Positions 16,260-24,551 of a stretch of 64,000 nucleotides of DNA are shown one piece after another; position 1 is the first letter of the stretch, and each line of letters opens with the position of its first letter. A program made the translations under genes and the position numbers. This DNA comes from Chryseobacterium sp. W4I1 (GTDB lineage Bacteria > Bacteroidota > Bacteroidia > Flavobacteriales > Weeksellaceae), in the NCBI RefSeq assembly GCF_030816115.1, contig NZ_JAUSXQ010000001.1, forward strand, positions 2,914,001 to 2,978,000, in the 5' to 3' direction. The notes under the pieces are model-generated. The model had not been told where the DNA came from. It saw only the letters and a program-made list of their open reading frames with translations, and did not search any database.

Positions 16260-16859
16260 CTAATTAAAAAACACTGTTTTCTTCCGTTGTTTTCCGCATC
16301 GGATTTTCCAGGCATGATAGGAACTCGGTACATCATACTGCCATTTCGGAAGAATTAAAATAATCAGGATCACATCGATATGTGAAATAAATCCCAATCC
16401 TACTGTCAGATAAAAAGCCCATCCGGTCTGCTGAAATCCAATTAAATAAGTAAAAGCAACGAGTAAACTCAATCCCCACATTTTCGATAAAAAAGCGTGA
16501 GTACAGGTTTCTTTACCGAATTTCCAGATACTGACGATGTAGCAGAGTGCTTCCATAACGAAGATTATAAGGATTCCTAGCCATTCATTTTTAATTAAGT
16601 CAGGATTCAGGAAATAAGATGCGAATCCTAGTGAAAGCCAGAATATCAAATCGGTCTGGCTGTCTAATCTTCTTAATTTTTCTGACGAAACACCAACCTT
16701 CCGGGCAATAATTCCATCGAAAATATCTGTTAAAAGTCCAAAATACATCAACATTAAAATCAAAACACTTGCTTCTACTCCTTTAAAATAAGCTAACGAC
16801 AGAATAACCGGAGCAAGGAGAAATCTGGTTGCTATAAGCAGGTAGGGTATCTTTTTCAT
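16260..16859 (-). CDS. CDP-alcohol phosphatidyltransferase family protein
   Basis: 199 residues with about five hydrophobic segments. The family motif D-x2-D-G-x2-A-R-x8-G-x3-D-x3-D is present at residues 45-70 as DIFDG-IIAR-(8)-L-RRL-D-SQT-D, with leucine in place of the usual motif glycine (position 62). All four Asp and the Arg are kept, so metal and CDP binding should be possible. Such enzymes transfer a phosphatidyl group onto an alcohol such as glycerol phosphate, serine or inositol; the acceptor cannot be predicted. Its start overlaps the stop of the upstream secreted-protein gene by 4 nt. Confidence 0.85.
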   Translation of the reverse strand: MKKIPYLLIATRFLLAPVILSLAYFKGVEASVLILMLMYFGLLTDIFDGIIARKVGVSSEKLRRLDSQTDLIFWLSLGFASYFLNPDLIKNEWLGILIIFVMEALCYIVSIWKFGKETCTHAFLSKMWGLSLLVAFTYLIGFQQTGWAFYLTVGLGFISHIDVILIILILPKWQYDVPSSYHAWKIRCGKQRKKTVFFN

Positions 16860-17497
16860 AACTTTTTATTTTTAAAATTCCAATTGATCAAAGGCATTTT
16901 TCTTTTTTCATTTTCATTCCAGAAACCAATTTGTATTCCCCTGGAATCTTTGCAAACATTGATTAAAGCCACCTGAACACCTCTGCATTTCTGACTTACA
17001 TTCGCAATCGTGGAAATAGCCACGCCCTGTGTTGTATGATGAAAATTGTATAGCGGTGATACTGCAAGTCCATTGGTCACTGAAGGCGCACCAATATTAC
17101 TGGATAGACTTAATTCGAGTCCGTTGGTGACAGTAGGTTCCATATTGATAATGGAAAGCTGCATTCCGTTAATCTCATTCATTTTATCCGGCAGATGATC
17201 TGAACCAATGTCATTAATTCCCCAATTATCAATGGTAGTAATATTGACCAGAAACAATACAGGAAAGAAAATTCCCAACCCATTAAATCCTAGCCCAATC
17301 CCATTGATTTTCTTAGGTTGTATTTCCTGATCAATTTCATCATAATATTTAATCAGCATTCCATTAACGTTTTTAGTTTCTTTTGAAGGCGAAAAGCCAA
17401 TAAGTCTGGGCTTATCCGATCTGATATATAAACTATCCTGAGCACTGACCATACTTCCTGCAAAGAGGGAAAACATGATCATAAAATTTATTTTCAT
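16856..17497 (-). CDS. Secreted protein with GxQxGxxN-type repeats
   Basis: 213 residues with a signal peptide ending MVSAQ. The mature part contains short repeats of the kind NGIGLGFNGLG, NGMQLSIINM, TNGLELSLSSN, TNGLAVSPLYN, TQGVAISTIAN, CRGVQVALINV and SRGIQIGFWN, each about 20-25 residues apart. This resembles the LA_2272-type surface repeat family and suggests a stacked beta structure outside the cytoplasm. Function is unknown. It is translationally coupled (ATGA overlap) to the phosphatidyltransferase, so a membrane or surface role is plausible. Confidence 0.75.
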   Translation of the reverse strand: MKINFMIMFSLFAGSMVSAQDSLYIRSDKPRLIGFSPSKETKNVNGMLIKYYDEIDQEIQPKKINGIGLGFNGLGIFFPVLFLVNITTIDNWGINDIGSDHLPDKMNEINGMQLSIINMEPTVTNGLELSLSSNIGAPSVTNGLAVSPLYNFHHTTQGVAISTIANVSQKCRGVQVALINVCKDSRGIQIGFWNENEKRKMPLINWNFKNKKL

Positions 17498-17603
17498 AAC
17501 TCATTGTTTTAAAATTATACTTCAAAAGTATCTGTGAAAAACATGAATCTGAATGTGAAAAAAAATTAAAATAAAGAAGTACATTTGTGAAAATCACAAA
17601 ACC

Positions 17604-18531
17604 ATGTATCAGGAACTTTTATTAAAGGAAATTCGTAGGAAAATTGGTGATAAATCTCTGAATGATGAGATTGCCAATATTCTCAATATAAGCTACGATG
17701 CAGCGCACAGAAGAACCTCTCTGAAGGCAAAATTCAGTTTTGAAGAGGCTTTGAAACTGGCGAAATATTATCAGATCTCCCTTAATCAGTTCATTACTTC
17801 AGACCGTCAGCTTGTAGTTCAGAAAACCTCAGCCGTGGACAAAACGGAAGATTTGCAGTCTTTTTTTCAGAATAATCTCAGTATTTTTGAAAGCCTGCCG
17901 CTTTCTGATGAAATGACGATTTATTATTCAGCGAAGGATATTCCGTTTTTTTATACACTTTCCGATACATTACTTTCCCGTTTTTAAAATTTATGTCTGG
18001 ATGAATTTGCTTAATGCAAAACAGGTTTTCATCCCCTTTCTGGAATTTTCGCCACCTTATTTTGAATCCAATACCCAGGAACTGAAAAAAAAATATGAAG
18101 CTCAAAATGTGGTAGAATTATGGAATAACAGGACCATTTCCAGTATTTTACAACAGATTTTGTTTTATTACGAAACCGGGCTTTTACAAAAAAATGAAGC
18201 TGAAATTATTCTTAAAGAACTGAGAGAACTTATAAAATATGTTGAAGAAAAGACAGAAAGTAACCCAAAATTTCAATTGTATGAAAATGAACTGATGCAT
18301 CTTTCCAATGATATCTTTTTTCATCATCCGCAACAGTCGCTTTTTGCTATACCTACGAATATGTTTGGTTATATATTAGTTAATGATCCAAAAACCTGCA
18401 AGGAAACTTATAATTATTTTGAGCATCAGATCAAAAATTCAAAATCACTGAATACTTCCGGAAACCGGGACAGAAAAATATTTTTTAATAAAATGTTTGA
18501 ACAGATTGAACATTTAAAACAAAAACTATAA
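17604..18531 (+). pseudogene. HTH regulator split by a +1 frameshift
   Basis: Two ORFs in different frames, 17604-17987 and 18001-18531, read as one protein of about 300 residues. The first has an HTH-like N-terminus (residues about 15-60: NDEIANILNISYDAAHRRTS, then FEEALKLAKYYQISLNQFI). It stops at 17985-17987, just inside the run of five T at 17981-17985. Removing one T there continues as RFKIYVWMNLLNAKQ into the second ORF, which is helical and probably the sensor part. The coding pattern is intact on both sides, so this is either a recent mutation, a slippage site, or a sequencing error. The next gene, an AraC regulator, starts 2 nt after it. Confidence 0.75.
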
Positions 18532-18532
18532 C

Positions 18533-19336
18533 ATGAAAAGCCTCTATAATGGTGAATTTTTTGGGAGAACCAATGAAACAGTTCGTTTCGATGGGCTGAC
18601 CATTACGGATACAGAATACACACATCCGTATGTAGACTGGCATTACCATGAAAATGCTTATTTTACTTTTCTGCTGCAGGGAAATATGACGGAAGGAAAC
18701 AAAAAGGAAACCTATGATTGCCAAGCAGGAGCACTGCTTTATCATCATTGGGAAGATGCTCATTATAACATTAAACCTGATATTTTTACGAGAGGATTTC
18801 ATCTTGAGGTCACTGAAAACTGGTTTGAAAAATTCCAGATCTCCAAAGACAGTATTGAAGGAAGTTTTAATTTGAAAAACCCTGCTCTAAAATTGTTGAT
18901 GTATAAGATTTTTAAAGAAGCGAAATTGAATGATATTTCTTTTGAACTGTCTGTTCATGAGCTTTTACTTAATATTTTCAGTGAGTTATCAGGTAAGGTT
19001 CAAAATTCTGATAAAAAACCAGGTTGGGTAAAAAAAATTGATGAAATACTCCATGAACATTTCACGGAAAAGTTGAGTCTGGCAGATCTTTCTAAAACGA
19101 TTGATATTCATCCGGTTCATTTAAGCCGTGATTTCCAGAAACATTTTCAGTGTAATCTGGGAGATTATATCAGAAAACTGAAGATCAATAAATCTTTAAC
19201 TCTTATCAATTCCCATCGGTCTTTGGCCGAAGTAGCGCTGGAATGTGGTTTTGCAGATCAAAGTCATTTCATCAGGTCGTTCAGAGAAAATATGGGAATC
19301 ACTCCTTTGCAGTATAAAAATCTTCTGAAGAAATAA
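18533..19336 (+). CDS. AraC-family transcriptional regulator
   Basis: 267 residues. The N-terminal half is cupin-like (WHYHENAYFTFLLQGN, then GALLYHHWEDAHYN). The C-terminal double HTH is complete: LSLADLSKTIDIHPVHLSRDFQKHFQCNLGDYIRKLKINKSLTLI and SLAEVALECGFADQSHFIRSFRENMGITPLQYK. It directly follows the frameshifted HTH gene and precedes a serine hydrolase, which it may control. The effector is unknown. Confidence 0.92.
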   Translation: MKSLYNGEFFGRTNETVRFDGLTITDTEYTHPYVDWHYHENAYFTFLLQGNMTEGNKKETYDCQAGALLYHHWEDAHYNIKPDIFTRGFHLEVTENWFEKFQISKDSIEGSFNLKNPALKLLMYKIFKEAKLNDISFELSVHELLLNIFSELSGKVQNSDKKPGWVKKIDEILHEHFTEKLSLADLSKTIDIHPVHLSRDFQKHFQCNLGDYIRKLKINKSLTLINSHRSLAEVALECGFADQSHFIRSFRENMGITPLQYKNLLKK

Positions 19337-19402
19337 GAATGTTAATTTCATTCTATTTTTTCTAGTAACTACTTTCTATTTTTGTTCATATAAAATATTA
19401 AA

Positions 19403-21046
19403 ATGAAATCTATTCTATTATTTATCATACTCTTGGTTTCAGGAATTTCTTTTGGACAGGATAAAAATATTACTGAGCCAGAAGTCATCACAAATCCTGT
19501 TCACAAAAAATATGCTAACCAAATTATTTTCCTGGATAAAACTGTTTCTCCGGACCAAATAAAAGAATCGGATTTTCTAAAGCATCTGGTATTTCAGGAG
19601 GATAAGGATCTTGACATCCGTATTTTCATGAATAATTCCCTGATTAATTATTTACACCAGATCGATCCGTCATTGTCTGCTGAAGAATTACTTAAAAAAG
19701 GAAATTATCAATTCAATTTCTTTGTTGACGAAAAATTAATTTATACTGAAAATTTAAATACAGGAGCTGGAAAACCCGAAGATAAAAAGAGCAAAACAAC
19801 TTTTAGAATTCCATTATTAAGTTCAAAAAACGAAGATTCCTGGGGAAAATATATGTGGATGAGATTTTACCTGGGCAATGGCGGAATTGATGCATTAGGT
19901 GAAGGCAATCATCTTTTAAAGATTGAAATTAAACCTTATCTGCAAACGACATCTTTACAGGTTGGACAGACGATTGCAGCAGGTGAAATTCATTTGACAG
20001 TTCCTCACAAAAATATTTCAGAAGAGCAAATTGCTATTCAAAAAACAGCACCCAACAGTGGATGGAAAGTTTCTGATGAAAAATTGAATGAGGAAAAGAT
20101 CAGGCTTTTAAATAGAAAAATCGCAGAGAACAGATTCAGAGATATTACAAGCATTGTAGTGATCAAAAATAACAAGCTTCTTCTGGAAGAATATTTCAGC
20201 CAGTCAGGAAGAGATTCCCTGCAGGATACCCGTTCTGTTGGAAAATCTTTTGCTTCGGCTTTGATGGGCATTGCCATTAAAGATGGATATTTTAAGGGCG
20301 AAAATCAGATGCTGAAAGAATTTTATGACCTGAAACAATTTAAAAATTACTCGTCCAGTAAAGATAGTATGACGATTAAAAGCCTGCTGACCATGAGTTC
20401 CGGTTTTGACGGAAATGACGCGGATGAAGAATCTCCCGGAAACGAAGAGAATATGTATCCTACTGAGAATTGGGTGAAATTTGTACTGGATTTACCTGCT
20501 ACAGAAAACAAACCCGGTGAAAAATGGAGCTATTTCACTGCAGGGGTAGTGTTGACAGGAGATATCTTGGATAAAAAGGTTCCTAATGGCCTGGAAAACT
20601 ATGCCGAAAAAAAGCTGTTTCAACCTCTTGGAATTACGAACTACAAATGGCAGTTTACCCCGCAACAAAAGCCCTCTCTGGCCGGCGGACTTCGTATGAG
20701 AACGTTGGATTTTGCAAAATTCGGGCAGCTTTACAAAAATAACGGAACATGGAATGGTCAATCTATTATTGATAAAAATTGGGTAAAGAAATCTTTCACG
20801 AATTATTTCACGGATAATACAGATTTTGAAGGATATGGATATCTGTTCTGGAGAAAAATTTATAAAGTTGGAAACCGCAATTTTGAAGCTTATCAGTCCA
20901 GCGGAAATGGAGGAAATAAAATCATAATATTCACAGAAATTCGGGTTGTGATCGTAATTACAGCAAAAGCCTACAACAAACCTTACGCTCATCCACAGGC
21001 AGATAAGATAGTACAGGAATATCTTTTACCTGCTATTGATGAATAG
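19403..21046 (+). CDS. Secreted serine hydrolase, class C beta-lactamase fold
   Basis: 547 residues with a signal peptide to SFGQ. An N-terminal domain of about 200 residues is unassigned. The hydrolase domain carries the SxxK motif (S278-V-G-K281) with nucleophile Ser and general base Lys; the usual YxN is Y377-F-T, so the Asn is replaced. The YFTAG form is common in penicillin-binding-like serine hydrolases. Substrate could be a peptide, ester or beta-lactam; resistance should not be inferred. It is on the same strand as the upstream AraC gene with a 66-nt gap. Confidence 0.85.
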   Translation: MKSILLFIILLVSGISFGQDKNITEPEVITNPVHKKYANQIIFLDKTVSPDQIKESDFLKHLVFQEDKDLDIRIFMNNSLINYLHQIDPSLSAEELLKKGNYQFNFFVDEKLIYTENLNTGAGKPEDKKSKTTFRIPLLSSKNEDSWGKYMWMRFYLGNGGIDALGEGNHLLKIEIKPYLQTTSLQVGQTIAAGEIHLTVPHKNISEEQIAIQKTAPNSGWKVSDEKLNEEKIRLLNRKIAENRFRDITSIVVIKNNKLLLEEYFSQSGRDSLQDTRSVGKSFASALMGIAIKDGYFKGENQMLKEFYDLKQFKNYSSSKDSMTIKSLLTMSSGFDGNDADEESPGNEENMYPTENWVKFVLDLPATENKPGEKWSYFTAGVVLTGDILDKKVPNGLENYAEKKLFQPLGITNYKWQFTPQQKPSLAGGLRMRTLDFAKFGQLYKNNGTWNGQSIIDKNWVKKSFTNYFTDNTDFEGYGYLFWRKIYKVGNRNFEAYQSSGNGGNKIIIFTEIRVVIVITAKAYNKPYAHPQADKIVQEYLLPAIDE

Positions 21047-21126
21047 TGGTATCAGTATAGAATAATAAAGATATTGATTATTGAAATGTACTAAGACAAA
21101 TCATCAGCTGATTTGCTTTTAGCAAA

Positions 21127-21669
21127 TTACTCGTCTTTTTTAGAGGAAACTAAAAAAACGTCGATAAGTCCTTCAGGAAGCTGCATTTTGATGAATCTTT
21201 CATCTCTGTTCACTTCAAGGATCCAGTCTTTGATGATAGGAATCACCACTTCTTTTCCGTCCAGATTGGTTACGAAATAGTTTTGGGCAGTCTGGTCGTT
21301 GACAGATCTTATGACCCCACATTCATTACCATTTTCATCAAGGATATCGAAGCCAATGATCTCATGGTAGTAGAATTGTTTCCCGGAAAGTTTGGGAAGT
21401 GAGGCAAGCGGTAAGTAGACACTTTTCCCTAAAGACTGGTCTACCAATGCCTCGGAAGAATTTTTAAAGGCCAGGTTAAGCGCATCATTTTTACTCCATG
21501 ATGTTTTTTCAATAAAAAAAGGAACCAATAATCCGTTGATTTCAACGAATATTGATTCCAATTTATTGTAAAGCTCGGGTTGATCGGTATCCAGTTTAAG
21601 GATAACGTTTCCCGCAAGGCCATGTCTGCGTGTGATTTTTCCTAATAAATAGCAATCTTCTTTACGCAT
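21127..21669 (-). CDS. rimM: Ribosome maturation factor RimM
   Basis: 180 residues. The N-terminal barrel starts with YLLGKITRRHGLAGNVILKLDTDQPELY, and the PRC-barrel half contains FYYHEIIGFDILDENG and VVIPIIKDWILEVN. RimM helps mature the 30S subunit 3' domain. It lies 9 nt downstream of rpsP, the conserved ribosomal pairing, and shares its promoter. Confidence 0.95.
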   Translation of the reverse strand: MRKEDCYLLGKITRRHGLAGNVILKLDTDQPELYNKLESIFVEINGLLVPFFIEKTSWSKNDALNLAFKNSSEALVDQSLGKSVYLPLASLPKLSGKQFYYHEIIGFDILDENGNECGVIRSVNDQTAQNYFVTNLDGKEVVIPIIKDWILEVNRDERFIKMQLPEGLIDVFLVSSKKDE

Positions 21670-21678
21670 ACAGGTTTA

Positions 21679-22242
21679 TTAAGCTTCAGTGTTTTCTTCA
21701 GTTTCAGCAGCAGGAGCTTCTCCTTCTGTAGCTTCTACAACTTCTTCAGCAGGTGCGTTAGCAGCTTCTTCAGCAGCTTTAGCATCAGCTTCTACTTGTG
21801 CAGCAGCAGCGATTCTAGCATCGTTTACTTTAACTTCAGCTTCTAAAGCAGCTTTCTTAGCGTCAGCCTGAGCTTTAGATAAACCTTCTACTTTACCTTG
21901 TACTTTTTGTTCTTTAGATTCTAACCAAGCAGCGAATCTTTTTTCAGCTTCAGCTTCATCAAAAGCTCCTTTAGCAACTCCACCTTGTAAGTGTTTTTTG
22001 TAAAGTACTCCTTTGTAAGAAAGAATAGCTCTTGCAGTATCAGTCGGTTGAGCTCCGTTGTTTAACCACTTTACAGCAGAATCAACGTTCAAATCGATAG
22101 TCGCAGGGTTAGTAATTGGGTTGTAAGTACCTAGCTTTTCGATGAATCTACCATCTCTTCTAGCTCTAGCATCTGCAACCACGATGTGGAAAAAAGGCTT
22201 ACCTTTTTTACCGTGTCTTTGTAATCTGATTTTTACTGACAT
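21679..22242 (-). CDS. rpsP: 30S ribosomal protein bS16, extended tail
   Basis: 187 residues. The first 80 or so are the bS16 core ([40 protein letters not shown] and [18 protein letters not shown]). The rest is an Ala/Glu/Lys-rich tail ([23 protein letters not shown] and similar), so the protein is about twice the length of the E. coli one. Long tails are known in Bacteroidota bS16. The plus-strand ORF inside the tail is a compositional shadow. Confidence 0.96.
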   Translation of the reverse strand: MSVKIRLQRHGKKGKPFFHIVVADARARRDGRFIEKLGTYNPITNPATIDLNVDSAVKWLNNGAQPTDTARAILSYKGVLYKKHLQGGVAKGAFDEAEAEKRFAAWLESKEQKVQGKVEGLSKAQADAKKAALEAEVKVNDARIAAAAQVEADAKAAEEAANAPAEEVVEATEGEAPAAETEENTEA

Positions 22243-22291
22243 AATGTTGTGAATTTTATGGGAACTCGTCCCAGTTAAATATTTAAGAGTG

Positions 22292-22299
22292 CAAAGATA
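22292..22299 (-). promoter_or_regulatory. rpsP-rimM -7 box (TATCTTTG)
   Basis: TATCTTTG on the minus strand, about 50 nt before the rpsP start. The leader contains a small GGGA/TCCC hairpin (near 22259-22272) that could influence expression. Confidence 0.65.
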
Positions 22300-22375
22300 A
22301 TACTTTTTCTGATATGTTAATATGCTGATGTGATAATTTGTTGATTTTTCTGTTCCGCATGATCATAGCAACCGA

Positions 22376-22891
22376 TTATTCTGCTACATTACCCATATAG
22401 AAAAGTCCCAGACATTTTTGGTTTTCCTCAATAGTCAGCGAATCTTTCAGGTGATTAACAATTGCCGGAGAACTCCAGTAGCAACCTACTTCATTGGCGG
22501 TACACGTAAGGTACATATTCTGTACAGCCATTGAAACAGCAGCAATTTCCTCCCATTCCGGAACCATACCGCTGAAATTGACTACAATGGAAATGACAGC
22601 ATCTGATTTATTGATCTTAAAACCAATATCCTGATACTTTTTTTCTAAAAAGGTCTGTTCCGGTTGGGTAGCTTTATAGATAGCCTGCATTTCTGAAGCT
22701 AAGGCTGCTTTTTCTTCCCCTTTGAAAATTTTGAAACGCCAAGGTTTTGTACGCTTGTGATTCGGGGCCAGCGTCGCTGAGTGTAAAATTTCTTCAATGA
22801 CCTCCTGAGGTATTTCGGTTTCAGAATAATCTTTTGGGAAAATACTTCGTCTTTGTTCTATTATATCTTTTAGAATTTCTGCTTTGTTCAT
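22376..22891 (-). CDS. Nitroreductase-family protein
   Basis: 171 residues, short for the family. N-terminal IIEQRRSIFPKDY and ILHSATLAPNHKRTKPWRFKI match the FMN-binding start of nitroreductases, and VSMAVQNMYLTCTANEVGCYWSSP matches the central dimer helix. Such enzymes reduce nitro compounds or quinones with NAD(P)H. The -7 box ends only 6 nt before the ATG, so the message may be almost leaderless. Confidence 0.9.
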   Translation of the reverse strand: MNKAEILKDIIEQRRSIFPKDYSETEIPQEVIEEILHSATLAPNHKRTKPWRFKIFKGEEKAALASEMQAIYKATQPEQTFLEKKYQDIGFKINKSDAVISIVVNFSGMVPEWEEIAAVSMAVQNMYLTCTANEVGCYWSSPAIVNHLKDSLTIEENQKCLGLFYMGNVAE

Positions 22892-22896
22892 AGGTA

Positions 22897-22904
22897 CAAA
22901 ATTA
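22897..22904 (-). promoter_or_regulatory. Nitroreductase -7 box (TAATTTTG)
   Basis: TAATTTTG on the minus strand; transcription would start at or within a few bases of the ATG at 22891. Confidence 0.5.
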
Positions 22905-23049
22905 CGAAAAACTGACCTTTGAAAATTGTGAATTAACAGTTAATTATCAATTAAAAATCTTGTTTTTATTATTAAATCAAAATATCATTTAAAACCCAGT
23001 TTCACACCATCAATACATGATACATTTCTACATTATACTTTATACAATA

Positions 23050-23499
23050 CTAAAGCACTTCTACAATCTCCTGATGAATATTGTTTAAGGTAAAAGCATC
23101 ACCGCCTTTCATTCCCATCATTTTTTTCGCCATCGGACTTTCAGGAGAAATAGCATAAAACCGGTCACCTTCAAAAAAGAATTCTCCCAGAGAAACAGAA
23201 ATATAGAAACGGGCTTTGTTGGTGATCACCAGTGAACCCAGCTGTATTTTTTCCGTGGATGTATTCAGAACTTTTGACATATTTCTTTTGAGATCATTAA
23301 GAGCTCCCAGCTGGCGTTGCATCTGGTAGATTTCTTCCTGCATCTCCTCTCTCATACTGTCATATTTTGGAGTCTTTTTTATATCACGACTGGCTTCCAG
23401 AGTAAATTCGATAAAATTTTTAAGCTTTTCTATTTTTTCAGAGATAAGTGTTTTGACATAATCTCTTATATCGCTTTTTACAAATATGATCTTCTCCAT
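23050..23499 (-). CDS. GreA/GreB-like elongation factor relative
   Basis: 149 residues. The N-terminal half is a coiled coil (EKIEKLKNFIEFTLEASRDIKK to EEIYQMQRQLGALNDLKRNM) and the C-terminal half resembles the Gre globular domain: IQLGSLVITNKARFYISVSLGEF, then ISPESPMAKKMMGMKGGDAFTLN. Gre factors bind the polymerase secondary channel and stimulate transcript cleavage. The acidic pair normally at the coiled-coil tip is not obvious, so activity is uncertain. Confidence 0.6.
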   Translation of the reverse strand: MEKIIFVKSDIRDYVKTLISEKIEKLKNFIEFTLEASRDIKKTPKYDSMREEMQEEIYQMQRQLGALNDLKRNMSKVLNTSTEKIQLGSLVITNKARFYISVSLGEFFFEGDRFYAISPESPMAKKMMGMKGGDAFTLNNIHQEIVEVL

Positions 23500-23704
23500 A
23501 AAATCTAATCTTTACATAAAGATAATAATTTTTTAAAATAATATTGATATTTTCATATTTCATAAAACATACCAATATTGCAAAAATAACCTGCACGATA
23601 AAAGAAAATAACTTCTTTGTGGAAACCGGGAATAATGGGAGGGAACTTCAGATCACTTACAGCAAATTCATTTATTTATCAACATTGATTCCTAAGAAAG
23701 ATAC

Positions 23705-23741
23705 TATAAAAAAGCCTTGTGTTTTTACAAGGCTTATATTT
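23705..23741 (-). terminator. Terminator after the SRPBCC gene
   Basis: AAGCCTTGT (23712-23720) and ACAAGGCTT (23727-23735) form a 9-bp stem, followed on the minus strand by TTTTTTAT. Confidence 0.85.
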
Positions 23742-23742
23742 T

Positions 23743-24273
23743 TTACTGTTCAGAAAGCTTTTTAAGATCTCCCAGTCCCTGATCAAACATTTTTTTCATA
23801 TTCATGTCCATCATAGGTTTCATAATTTTCATCATCGTATTCAGCTCATTATCTATCGACCAGGTCACTTTTGTTCCGCTTCCTTCAGAAGTCAAAATAA
23901 AGTTCGCAACAGCATCCCCTTCAAAAGGTTTGATAAAATGGAGCTTGGTGACTAATTTCTCATTCGGTACAATTTCCGTAATAGACTGTTCGCCCTCTCC
24001 TACTTTATCATTGCCTTTCCAGTGATAAGAATCTCCTATTTTGTCGCCGTTCCCGGAATAAGTGATCACAATACCTTTATCAGCCTTGGAAAAAGGATCC
24101 CAGACATTATATTCTTTCAAAGAGCCAACATGCTGCCATACTTTTTCTTTTGGAGCATTGATTACTACTGATTTTTCAAAGTGATAGTTTTTACTGAAGG
24201 CCAGCATTGCAACAACTGCGTACAATACAGCTAAAAGAATGATTACGCCAAGAATTTTTAAGAGTGTTTTCAT
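23743..24273 (-). CDS. Membrane-anchored SRPBCC (START-like) protein
   Basis: 176 residues from the ATG at 24273; the upstream ATG at 24315 adds residues before a clean membrane anchor (LLKILGVIILLAVLYAVVAMLAF). The rest is a START/Bet v1-like domain: SVVINAPKEKVWQHVGSLKEYNVWDPFSK, then VTKLHFIKPFEGDAVANFIL and TWSIDNELNTMMKIM. Proteins of this fold bind hydrophobic ligands; the ligand here is unknown. It is a single gene with its own terminator. Confidence 0.88.
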   Translation of the reverse strand: MKTLLKILGVIILLAVLYAVVAMLAFSKNYHFEKSVVINAPKEKVWQHVGSLKEYNVWDPFSKADKGIVITYSGNGDKIGDSYHWKGNDKVGEGEQSITEIVPNEKLVTKLHFIKPFEGDAVANFILTSEGSGTKVTWSIDNELNTMMKIMKPMMDMNMKKMFDQGLGDLKKLSEQ

Positions 24274-24454
24274 AGTTTTTATATTTTGAGTTAATTTTTT
24301 AATATTCTTAACCACAAAGTATTTAAGTCCCTAAAAATTCACTTAAGATGAAAATCTGATTTTCAGAGCTAACAGATTGTGGCTTATTGTTTTCAAAATT
24401 AGTCATTCCAACTACCTGAGCTCTTTTCATATGACAAGATTAATAAAGATAAAG

Positions 24455-24492
24455 TATTTTTGTCACATCTTGGCGTCCGGGCATTATTTTTG
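24455..24492 (+). promoter_or_regulatory. Promoter of the M3 peptidase gene
   Basis: Two TATTTTTG boxes, at 24455-24462 and 24485-24492. The TTG ending at 24462 lies 22 nt before the second box, which fits a -33/-7 pair. Confidence 0.5.
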
Positions 24493-24551
24493 CCGCTTTC
24501 AGCTTTGATTCTCCAATGAATCATTAAATTTACTTATCTAAAAATCGAAAT

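Noticed and set aside
19403..21046. Beta-lactam resistance gene
   Set aside because: The SxxK motif fits a broad serine-hydrolase family, the YxN motif is altered, and no resistance context is seen.
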